Positions 1-4,295 of a DNA stretch of 5,225 nucleotides are shown here, piece after piece. Each line of letters starts with the position of its first letter. The first letter of the stretch is position 1. Below the pieces are notes generated by a model. That model did not search any database, was not told where the DNA came from, and saw only the letters and a list, made by a program, of their open reading frames with translations. Both the position numbers and the translations under genes were made by a program. The DNA comes from Burkholderiales bacterium RIFCSPHIGHO2_12_FULL_61_11 (GTDB lineage: Bacteria > Pseudomonadota > Gammaproteobacteria > Burkholderiales > Burkholderiaceae_C), in assembly GCA_001770785.1 (NCBI GenBank), contig MERZ01000179.1:1-5225 (forward strand), given 5' to 3'.

Positions 1-206
1 TCGGCGGCGGCATCCTGACGCACGGCATCACCCCGCTGCACCACGCCATCGAAGCGCTGGCGCGGCAGGCCGGCGCGCTGAGCAGAGCGGGCGCCTTGCT
101 GGCGAGCGTGACGCCATGGATCATGAATATTGGCGTGGGCCTGCTGGCAGGCGCGCTGGTCTTGCTGGCCGTGAGCCTGGTCAAGCGGGTTCGGCCCCGA
201 GCCTGA
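1..206 (+). CDS. DUF808 (YedI-like) inner-membrane protein, C-terminal fragment
   Basis: Only the last 67 codons and the TGA stop (204-206) lie in the window; codons begin at base 3 and the gene starts outside. The fragment opens with GGGILTHGITPLHHAIEAL, which resembles the C-terminal part of the DUF808 family (E. coli YedI type), where a glycine-rich stretch is followed by an HG..PLHHAIE motif. An amphipathic linker follows, then a hydrophobic segment (roughly fragment residues 38-60) that reads as the last transmembrane helix, and a basic KRVRPRA tail, presumably cytoplasmic by the positive-inside rule. The family is a multi-pass inner-membrane protein of unknown function. The family call comes from remembered motif similarity, not a search. 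Nothing downstream appears to share its operon, since a terminator-like hairpin follows about 110 bases later. Confidence 0.75.
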   Translation, partial: GGGILTHGITPLHHAIEALARQAGALSRAGALLASVTPWIMNIGVGLLAGALVLLAVSLVKRVRPRA

Positions 207-252
207 CCGGGAGGCTTTCGTGCGTCACCGGCGCAGGTTTCTTTCCCATGCC

Positions 253-453
253 TCATTCCCGCCATTTGCCGGGCTGCTCGGGCCGCTTGGCTGGGTCTGC
301 TTCATGGTCGGACTGCGCTGCGGGGGAATCGGCCACGGGAAATGGCCAGCGCCCTTTTTTTTGGGATGCAACCGGCATAACCGCGTATCTGGCGCGCTGC
401 TCCAGGGCTTTTCGGCTGTCACGGTCGGGAAGTGTTAGGTTAGATATTGGCAT
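253..453 (-). CDS. Doubtful small ORF, 66 aa, unrecognised
   Basis: This reverse-strand ORF starts MPISNLTLPDRDSRKALEQR. In its favour, a GGAGA Shine-Dalgarno-like run sits six bases before the ATG. Against it, third-position GC is only slightly above half by eye, well below the clear genes here, and the second half is a low-complexity run of Pro, Ala, Lys and Asp with no recognisable domain. It also reads through the A-tract opposite the putative forward terminator. There is no signal peptide or membrane helix. It could be a short real gene, a decayed 5' fragment of a longer one, or chance. I list it only because of the ribosome-binding site. Confidence 0.22.
   Translation of the reverse strand: MPISNLTLPDRDSRKALEQRARYAVMPVASQKKGRWPFPVADSPAAQSDHEADPAKRPEQPGKWRE
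315..362 (+). terminator. Possible rho-independent terminator after the DUF808 gene
   Basis: The stem GGCCA (331-335) pairs with TGGCC (343-347) around a 7-base loop. It can be extended by GCGCT (315-319) with AGCGC (348-352) if an 11-base bulge is tolerated on the left. CC and then eight T residues (355-362) follow at once, the arrangement expected of an intrinsic terminator. It lies 109 bases beyond the DUF808 stop, so it would end a rather long 3' UTR. The short inner stem and the bulge keep confidence moderate. Confidence 0.45.
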
Positions 454-558
454 GGCTGTCTCCGGGGCATAAGCGTTCAGCTTAACCGGCCTCGACAGGC
501 TCGCTTGTAGGCATGGGAAGCGACTGGGTGTAGGAAAGCCTTCGCTTCAGGCGTTCGC
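363..558. other. Intergenic stretch with no confident gene
   Basis: Between the T-tract at 355-362 and the stop of the small reverse gene at 559, I see no convincing coding sequence, tRNA or promoter beyond the 5' part of the doubtful ORF ending at 453. Minor structure: GCCT and AGGC near 538-552 can form a weak four-pair hairpin just past the stop of the reverse gene, followed on that strand by TTTCC. That is too weak to call a terminator. Near 470-483 there is a short near-palindrome, AAGC-GTTCA-GCTT. Confidence 0.5.
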
Positions 559-858
559 TTAGTGCCTGGTGCGAAACAGCGGTTGCGACGATTTGACGAA
601 CTCGTGATGCGCCAGCGTCATGTCCCGTACCAGCGGGACAATGCGCAGGTAAGCCTCCTTGTCACCGCTGACCATCCGCAACATCTCCTGTTCGTACCGG
701 GCGGTGACGACTTTCCAAAGCAGAAAGGCATTGTCAAAACGTTCAAGCGCCTGATCTTCGATCCCGGTCTCCCCGTGCACATCGTCGCAACTGCTGGCGC
801 GCCCCGTTTGCTTGCCAGCGCTGGCAAGCAAACCCTGACTAATTTTTTCATGCATCAT
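559..858 (-). CDS. Small hypothetical protein, about 99 aa
   Basis: I do not recognise this protein. It begins MMHEKISQGLLASAGKQ and ends with FVKSSQPLFRTRH. The middle and end (from about residue 33) read as two charged amphipathic helices, with segments such as ERFDNAFLLWKVVTARYEQE and LRIVPLVRDMTLAHHEF. There is no signal peptide or membrane segment, so a soluble cytoplasmic helical-bundle protein is likely. Codon use looks genuinely coding. An ATG six codons upstream (876) is possible, but GAGGGG (870-865) lies inside that extension and is well placed as the Shine-Dalgarno for the ATG-ATG pair at 858 or 855; the putative promoter at 885-912 would also start transcription only a few bases before 876. 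I therefore prefer 858, or 855, which has the better eight-base spacing. The gene stands alone and faces away from the methyltransferase gene. Residues 9-18 are encoded by a perfect 28-bp palindrome. Confidence 0.65.
   Translation of the reverse strand: MMHEKISQGLLASAGKQTGRASSCDDVHGETGIEDQALERFDNAFLLWKVVTARYEQEMLRMVSGDKEAYLRIVPLVRDMTLAHHEFVKSSQPLFRTRH
806..833. repeat. Perfect 28-bp palindrome inside the small gene
   Basis: The half-site GTTTGCTTGCCAGC is followed directly by its exact reverse complement, with the centre between 819 and 820; the symmetry breaks at 805/834. It lies 22 bases downstream of the preferred start codon (858) of the reverse-strand gene. As RNA it would form a strong hairpin in the first codons; as DNA it could bind a dimeric regulator. 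Because it is palindromic, both strands encode LLASAGKQ. A T6 run (843-848) follows on the forward strand after nine bases, too far for a classical terminator. Confidence 0.9.
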
Positions 859-884
859 GATGACCCCCTCGTCCATCGGCTTGG

Positions 885-912
885 CTTATCAGACTATGCA
901 GGCGACCATCAA
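885..912 (-). promoter_or_regulatory. Putative sigma-70 promoter for the small reverse gene
   Basis: On the reverse strand TTGATG (912-907) is followed after 16 bases by GATAAG (890-885), matching the -35 and -10 consensus at four of six positions each. Transcription would start near 878, giving a leader of about 20 bases before the ATG at 858, which supports that start over the upstream ATG. Two partial matches make this only a plausible call. Confidence 0.35.
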
Positions 913-917
913 GATAG

Positions 918-933
918 CATGATCCGCATCATG
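918..933. repeat. Inverted repeat in the divergent intergenic region
   Basis: CATGAT (918-923) and ATCATG (928-933) are exact inverted copies separated by CCGC. An overlapping alternative pairing, CATCA (927-931) with TGATG (940-944), also exists. The site lies just upstream of the putative reverse promoter, where an operator or activator site would be expected. It may be a regulator-binding palindrome; no regulator family can be assigned. Confidence 0.4.
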
Positions 934-995
934 ACGATGTGATGTTTTACCGAACTGCGCTATCTGATTCAGTAGTTACACCTGAAAACAGTGAG

Positions 996-1050
996 GCACG
1001 CTCAGGAGCGGGCGTGCTTGAGCGCCATGACATGAAATTGCCGTTTCATG
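996..1050 (+). promoter_or_regulatory. Cluster of hairpins upstream of the methyltransferase gene
   Basis: Three stems are visible. GCACGC (996-1001) pairs with GCGTGC (1012-1017). CGCTCA (999-1004) pairs with TGAGCG (1019-1024); since it shares bases 999-1001 with the first stem, the two are mutually exclusive. CATGAAA (1031-1037) pairs perfectly with TTTCATG (1044-1050) around TTGCCG. All lie 79-133 bases before the ATG at 1129. They could be leader-RNA structure or protein-binding sites, depending on where transcription begins. I see no match to a known riboswitch. Confidence 0.35.
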
Positions 1051-1068
1051 GGGTTTCCTTGAGGCCTT

Positions 1069-1098
1069 TTGCCCGGCAGGCAACCCCATCTGTTAAAA
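1069..1098 (+). promoter_or_regulatory. Weak candidate promoter for the methyltransferase gene
   Basis: TTGCCC (1069-1074) is followed after 18 bases by TTAAAA (1093-1098). The -35 matches four of six consensus positions and the -10 only three. It would start transcription near 1105 and give a leader of about 24 bases ahead of the ATG at 1129. If real, it rules out the TTG at 1069 as the translation start. This is the best candidate in the gap, but weak. Confidence 0.2.
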
Positions 1099-1128
1099 GA
1101 GAAACTATCGTTTTTGCCGTTTCTCCCC

Positions 1129-2367
1129 ATGCCCACTTCCTCCCCCGTTTCCAGTCCACAACCCATAGCCTGCCCGCCGCCCACCATTGACTGGACGGAA
1201 GGGGGCGCGGCGCGTTCGGCGCGCTGGCGCTCGGAACGTGGCGCTGCGCCTCCCAAACGGGTCATGCTGGCCGATGACACCATGACGGCTGATGCCGCCT
1301 ACCGGCTGGCCTGCGAGGGAACAGCCTTGCTCTGGCGGGGTGATTTTCAAAATGCCAGGCAGTTGTTGCAGGCGCTGGCGCGGCGGGTCGACAAACCGGC
1401 CAAAGCCTCCAAACAGGCCAGAGTCGAGCGTAAAAAAGCCGCCAATGCAGCCGCCGCTGGCGTGTCCGCCGGGCAAGCCTTTCACCTCTACCGCCAGGCC
1501 CAGTCGCAGCGCGCGCGGGTGCTGGGCATGGTGCTGATCGAGTTTGGCGATGACTATCGGCTGTCACTGCGCCGCGCGCCGGATGCAAAGCAGGCCTGCG
1601 CCGAAGCCTGGGGCGCTGCCGGCGAGGCGGCGGCTTGCGTCGCCTCGCTGCGGGAGTTGCTGGGCGTGATCAGCGCGCACGAGTGGCGAAAAAAAGGCGT
1701 TGAAATCCCGGCCGTGGGCAAGTCACCCAACAACCGCATTCATCCGCACTACGGCGTGTTTTCGCCGCTGCGGGGCGAGTATGTGGACCTGGTGGCCAAT
1801 GCCCCTTTGCCAGCCACCAGGCCTTCCAGGTTTGTTGCCTTTGACATTGGCACCGGCACCGGCGTGCTGTCGGCCGTGCTGGCCCTGCGCGACATTGATC
1901 AGATAGTGGCCACTGACCAGGACCCGCGTGCGCTGGCCTGCGCGCGCGAAAACCTTCACCGGCTGCGTTTGCCGAACCCGGTCAAGGTGATGCAGGCCGA
2001 TCTTTTTCCAGAGGGTCGGGCATCTCTTATCGTGTGCAACCCGCCGTGGCTGCCGGCGCGCCCCGGCTCACCGCTGGAAGGCGCGGTGTATGACGAGGGC
2101 AGCCGCATGCTGCTGGGCTTTCTGAACGGCCTGGCGGCGCACCTGGCGCCTGGCGGCGAGGGCTGGCTCATCCTGTCTGATTTTGCCGAGCACCTGGGGC
2201 TGCGCTCGCGCGCGCAATTGCTGGCGGCGATTGACGGCGCGGGTTTGAAGGTGCTGGGCCGCCTCGATGCCAGGCCGGAGCATCCCAAGGCGTTTGATGC
2301 CACGGATCCGCTGCATGCGGCGCGGGCGCTTGAGGTGACCTCGCTCTGGCGGCTGGCTGCCATTTAG
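1129..2367 (+). CDS. Class I SAM-dependent methyltransferase (MTS/NPPW type), substrate unknown
   Basis: A 412-residue protein if read from the ATG at 1129. The frame is open to a TTG at 1069, but those 20 extra residues lack a Shine-Dalgarno and overlap the possible promoter. The ATG also lacks a clear ribosome-binding site; the preceding bases are pyrimidine-rich. Residues about 1-200 form an Ala/Arg/Lys-rich helical N-terminal region with LADDTMTADAAYRLACEGTA and a basic patch (KASKQARVERKKAA), which could bind nucleic acid. HPHYGVFSPLRGEYVDLV (205-222) leads into a Rossmann methyltransferase fold: motif I FDIGTGTGV (238-246) for the SAM glycine loop, the acidic strand-2 end ATDQD (261-265) for the SAM ribose, and the catalytic motif NPPW (304-307). 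In established families the (N/D)PP(Y/F/W) motif marks methyl transfer to an amide or exocyclic amino nitrogen (HemK/PrmC, RsmC, RlmF). Whether the target here is rRNA, tRNA or protein is not readable. Confidence 0.88.
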   Translation: MPTSSPVSSPQPIACPPPTIDWTEGGAARSARWRSERGAAPPKRVMLADDTMTADAAYRLACEGTALLWRGDFQNARQLLQALARRVDKPAKASKQARVERKKAANAAAAGVSAGQAFHLYRQAQSQRARVLGMVLIEFGDDYRLSLRRAPDAKQACAEAWGAAGEAAACVASLRELLGVISAHEWRKKGVEIPAVGKSPNNRIHPHYGVFSPLRGEYVDLVANAPLPATRPSRFVAFDIGTGTGVLSAVLALRDIDQIVATDQDPRALACARENLHRLRLPNPVKVMQADLFPEGRASLIVCNPPWLPARPGSPLEGAVYDEGSRMLLGFLNGLAAHLAPGGEGWLILSDFAEHLGLRSRAQLLAAIDGAGLKVLGRLDARPEHPKAFDATDPLHAARALEVTSLWRLAAI

Positions 2368-2375
2368 CCGCATGC

Positions 2376-2421
2376 AAAAATTGGGGTCAGATTCCAATTT
2401 CGTGGCGGCGCGTAGCGCCGC
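2376..2421 (+). repeat. REP-like element: two adjacent hairpins after the methyltransferase gene
   Basis: AAATTGGGG (2378-2386) pairs with TTCCAATTT (2392-2400) around TCAGA, with two G-T wobbles. One base later GTGG (2402-2405) is followed by CGGCGC-GTA-GCGCCG (2406-2420), a perfect six-pair stem that reaches seven pairs with flanking G and C. GTRG followed by a palindrome is the form of REP sequences mobilised by RAYT (TnpA-REP) transposases. The TTGGGGTCAGATTCCAA core resembles a motif I recall near IS200/RAYT-like transposases in Burkholderiales. There is no transposase in the window, so this would be an orphan copy. It starts nine bases past the methyltransferase stop and may also block convergent transcription. 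Confidence 0.45.
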
Positions 2422-2428
2422 AGCTTCG

Positions 2429-2457
2429 CACGAATCGTGAGCGCGGTGCGACGCGCC
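2429..2457. repeat. Short GC-rich palindromes continuing the repeat patch
   Basis: CACGA (2429-2433) and TCGTG (2435-2439) form an 11-base palindrome centred on one A. GGTGC (2445-2449) can pair with GCGCC (2453-2457) around a three-base loop with one wobble. Each is weak alone. Placed between the REP-like hairpins and the larger inverted repeat at 2466-2534, they suggest the whole gene-free stretch is repeat-derived rather than ordinary spacer. Confidence 0.3.
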
Positions 2458-2465
2458 GTGCCTGC

Positions 2466-2534
2466 GCATATGCCCGATGGGTGGCTGGCGGGCGTGATGC
2501 AAGAACGCAAGCGTCATGCGCCATCGGCACATGC
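2466..2534. repeat. Imperfect inverted repeat, 14-15 base arms
   Basis: The left arm GCATATGCCCGATGG (2466-2480) is the inverse of the right arm CCATCGGCACATGC (2521-2534), apart from one bulged C and one mismatch, with a 40-base loop. It sits between the end of the reverse-strand lipoprotein gene (2582) and the REP-like hairpins. It could be the remnant of a small non-autonomous element or part of a REP doublet. No target-site duplication is evident, and no protein-coding remnant was recognised on either strand. Confidence 0.4.
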
Positions 2535-2580
2535 CAAGAACGGTCCGCCCGAAGCATCGCAAAAGCGTGCCAGCAGATCA

Positions 2581-2601
2581 ATCACCGAATGTATCGGTGG
2601 T
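2581..2601 (-). terminator. Hairpin spanning the stop codon of the lipoprotein gene
   Basis: CACCGA (2583-2588) pairs perfectly with TCGGTG (2594-2599) around five bases, extendable by one wobble and one A-T pair. The stop codon (2582-2584) lies inside the stem. There is no T-run after it on the reverse strand, so it is not a classical intrinsic terminator; it may instead stabilise the 3' end of the mRNA. Confidence 0.25.
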
Positions 2602-3250
2602 TAACTTTAAATGACGTCGTGGAGTCGCCAATCGGCACGAGGGCAAGCAATTCATCATTGCGTAGAAGGAGCGCGCCAACGGTCTTTTGGCCGATTAAGT
2701 CTGGGCGCTGGATGTCTACGGTTGTGCCGTCGGCGAATTTGATGGTTGCGAACATCGTGCTGCCCATATGCGTAGACGTCACGCCGCTACCCGTGAAGGT
2801 CATGGGTGCCACGGCTAAGACCGAGGTTGCAGGATCAACGTCGGCTGGGATGGTTTCGCCTGTCAGCAATTTGACGGATACGCCCGTCAAAGTTGCCCAG
2901 TACGTCACGCTTTCATCTGGTATGCCGTAGCTTCCGGTCGCGACCAAAGCCCCGGTGCAGTCCGCGTTGTCGAAGTACTCTTCCTTGGTAACGATAGAGA
3001 AAGTGGTGCCGCTCGGTCCCGCGATGGTCTTCGTCAATCGCATGTGGATGAGGCCATTGCAATCTTCCCGCCAGGCGCCATCATATTTTGCGGGCGTTTC
3101 ATTTGCCAGCGATGTCGGCAATAACCTAACGGGCGATGACCCAAAGAGTGTTGGCCCAGAAAGCGATGAAGCGGGTGCGGGTACATCCGAGCCACCCCCG
3201 CCGCAGGCGACCAGAATCAACGAACTTAGAACAGCTACAAGGAATTTCAT
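2582..3250 (-). CDS. Predicted lipoprotein, 222 aa, function unknown
   Basis: The N-terminus MKFLVAVLSSLILVAC is a short lipoprotein signal peptide with lipobox LVAC, so Cys16 should be lipidated and become residue 1 of the mature protein. A flexible GGGGSDVPAPASS linker follows. There is no Asp at +2, so the Lol system would be expected to sort it to the outer membrane. The mature part is Thr/Gly/Ser-rich and predicted beta-rich. Two cysteines, Cys64 in DGAWREDCNG and Cys98 in YFDNADCTGALVATG, fit a spaced W..C / Y...DC.G pattern that I recall from other Gram-negative secreted lipoproteins, and may form a disulfide. The start is well supported: AGGAG (3263-3259) lies eight bases before the ATG. 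By eye the gene is clearly lower in GC than its neighbours, with codons such as CTA, TTA, ATA and AGT, consistent with later acquisition. Its stop faces the REP-like patch. No enzymatic motif is visible and the substrate or partner is unknown. Confidence 0.82.
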   Translation of the reverse strand: MKFLVAVLSSLILVACGGGGSDVPAPASSLSGPTLFGSSPVRLLPTSLANETPAKYDGAWREDCNGLIHMRLTKTIAGPSGTTFSIVTKEEYFDNADCTGALVATGSYGIPDESVTYWATLTGVSVKLLTGETIPADVDPATSVLAVAPMTFTGSGVTSTHMGSTMFATIKFADGTTVDIQRPDLIGQKTVGALLLRNDELLALVPIGDSTTSFKVNHRYIR

Positions 3251-3435
3251 TTGAATCTCTCCTGTTGATGATCGATGACTTCACGACCGGGCTATTGCTG
3301 CTGTTCAACACGAATGCCTTGAATTCAAAAGTTGCATTTCTAAAGAAATATTACGCCCTTGCAGGCGCTGGTGCAGGGAAAAAAGAGCCGCCGTTGGTGC
3401 CGTCTGCCAAGGGAGATGAAACGACGAAATACCCT
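3251..3435. other. Divergent intergenic region, lipoprotein side
   Basis: This AT-richer part of the gap between the divergent lipoprotein and esterase genes must hold the lipoprotein promoter. I could not pick a convincing -35/-10 pair; TAATAT on the reverse strand (about 3354-3349) is one loose -10 candidate but lies nearly 100 bases from the start. TTGAATTCAA near 3318-3327 is a 10-base palindrome. CCCTTGCA and TGCAGGG (about 3357-3379) form a bulged hairpin, but the A-run after it on the forward strand does not make a terminator. No gene is seen here. Confidence 0.45.
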
Positions 3436-3466
3436 TTGGCAACCGGCGCTGCCGGTGGCCTATAAA
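3436..3466 (+). promoter_or_regulatory. Sigma-70-type promoter for the esterase, with an inverted repeat in its spacer
   Basis: TTGGCA (3436-3441, five of six consensus) and TATAAA (3461-3466, five of six) are separated by 19 bases, slightly long but the best match in the window. The spacer contains ACCGGC-GCT-GCCGGT (3442-3456), a perfect inverted repeat starting right after the -35. An operator in the spacer of a long-spacer promoter is typical of MerR-family regulation, though that is only an analogy. Transcription would begin near 3473, with a leader of about 75 bases. Confidence 0.5.
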
Positions 3467-3467
3467 A

Positions 3468-3486
3468 TCGGGCTTGCAGTGCCCGA
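3468..3486 (+). promoter_or_regulatory. Hairpin at the predicted transcription start of the esterase
   Basis: TCGGGC (3468-3473) pairs perfectly with GCCCGA (3481-3486) around a seven-base loop. It begins two bases after the putative -10 element, so it overlaps the expected +1. It could be a second operator half-site pair or a 5' mRNA-stabilising stem if the transcript starts slightly upstream. There is no T-run, so it is not an attenuator by itself. Confidence 0.3.
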
Positions 3487-3547
3487 ACTGTTACATGGCC
3501 TTAGTCATCACGGCCGACCACAACCCAACCATTAAGCGGGCAATCCC

Positions 3548-4210
3548 ATGACTCTTGAAGTGATCGAAGCCCAAACCGGCGACAACCCCGTCGCCACCAT
3601 TCTCATCATGCACGGCCTTGGCGCTGACGGGCGCGATTTTGTGCCGATTGCCGAGCAGCTTGATTTGTCTGGCGTCGGCCCGGTGCGGTTTCTGTTTCCC
3701 AGTGCGCCCGTCATCCCCGTCACCATCAATGGCGGCTATGAAATGCGTGCCTGGTACGACATTTTGGGTGCCGACCTGGTCAGGCGTGAGGACGAGGCCG
3801 GTCTGCGCCGCTCGCAGGCTTCGATCGAAGCGCTGATCGCCCATGAAGTGACGCGCGGCATTCCGGCTCGCCGCATTGTGGTGGCCGGTTTTTCGCAGGG
3901 CGCCGCCGTGGCGCTCATGACGGGGCTGCGCCACGGCGAGCGGCTGGCCGGTATTGCCGTCATGTCGGGTTATCTGCCGCTGGCCGATAAAACCGCTGCG
4001 GAGCGCAGCGCCGCCAATCAGGAGGTGCCGCTGTTTTTGGGCCATGGCGCACGCGATGGCGTGGTGGCGCTGGCGCGCGCCACGGCCACGCGCGATGCGC
4101 TCACCACGCTCGGTTACCGGGTGGAGTGGCACGAGTACCTGATGGAACACTCGGTCTGCCCCCAGGAAATTACCGATCTGCAGCGCTGGCTGCAGCGTGT
4201 GCTGGCCTGA
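3548..4210 (+). CDS. Alpha/beta-hydrolase carboxylesterase (phospholipase/carboxylesterase family)
   Basis: A complete 220-residue protein, the usual length of the Abhydrolase_2 family (P. fluorescens EstB type, related to acyl-protein thioesterases). It should hydrolyse short-chain carboxylic esters or thioesters in the cytoplasm; no signal peptide is present. Family landmarks occur in order: the oxyanion-hole motif MHGLGADGRDFVPIA (21-35), the FLFPSAP strand-loop (48-54), GGYEMRAWYDI (62-72), the nucleophile elbow GFSQG with Ser116, then the acid Asp170 in GHGARDGVV and the base His201 in MEHSVCPQEI. All three catalytic residues are present, so it is probably active. The usual MGHSV around the histidine is MEHSV here, a small oddity. 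The start follows a weak GCGGG ribosome-binding site but matches the family N-terminus. It is divergent from the lipoprotein gene and 82 bases upstream of gshA on the same strand. The physiological substrate is not deducible. Confidence 0.93.
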   Translation: MTLEVIEAQTGDNPVATILIMHGLGADGRDFVPIAEQLDLSGVGPVRFLFPSAPVIPVTINGGYEMRAWYDILGADLVRREDEAGLRRSQASIEALIAHEVTRGIPARRIVVAGFSQGAAVALMTGLRHGERLAGIAVMSGYLPLADKTAAERSAANQEVPLFLGHGARDGVVALARATATRDALTTLGYRVEWHEYLMEHSVCPQEITDLQRWLQRVLA

Positions 4211-4278
4211 GCCGGATCAATGCCTGTGATAAAAATGAGCGCCGGCCTGTGCCACCTTCCACGCCAATTCAGGAATTT

Positions 4279-4295
4279 GAGGGAATGACGAAATG
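4279..4295 (+). promoter_or_regulatory. gshA ribosome-binding site and start choice
   Basis: GAGGG (4279-4283) stands nine bases before the ATG at 4293, a good spacing, but only one base before another ATG at 4285. That upstream ATG reads ATG-ACG-AAA-TGA and stops at once, its TGA overlapping the gshA ATG. The 4293 start is therefore clear. Confidence 0.7.

Noticed and set aside
116..472. Forward open frame of 118 codons overlapping the end of the DUF808 gene
   Set aside because: It starts inside the DUF808 coding region in another frame, crosses the putative terminator and has a composition typical of a shadow.
536..558. Terminator for the small reverse gene just past its stop
   Set aside because: Only four base pairs with a short TTT run; too weak to separate from chance.
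806..848. 28-bp palindrome plus T6 as a forward-strand intrinsic terminator
   Set aside because: Nine bases separate the stem from the T-run, no forward gene precedes it closely, and it lies inside a reverse-strand coding sequence.
562..942. Forward open frame of 126 codons opposite the small hypothetical gene
   Set aside because: No ribosome-binding site and poor composition; the reverse-strand frame has the Shine-Dalgarno, promoter and helical protein character. Both contain LLASAGKQ only because of the palindrome.
2068..2562. Reverse open frame of 164 codons, including an ESDPNF segment, as a possible transposase remnant
   Set aside because: ESDPNF comes from translating the hairpin near 2378-2400; the rest is antisense to the methyltransferase and shows no HUH/Y1 transposase motif. 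Only the repeat itself is supported.
2581..2606. Possible integron attC site at the end of the lipoprotein gene
   Set aside because: GTTAAC at 2601-2605 and the adjacent hairpin do not fit the paired RYYYAAC/GTTRRRY core sites, and no second cassette or integrase is present.
2481..2930. Forward open frame of 149 codons across the repeat patch and lipoprotein gene
   Set aside because: It overlaps the well-supported reverse lipoprotein gene (signal peptide, lipobox, Shine-Dalgarno) and has no supporting features.
3491..4150. Reverse-strand open frame of 219 codons opposite the esterase
   Set aside because: It mirrors the esterase coding frame; its product is His/Gln/Arg-rich and has no recognisable motif.
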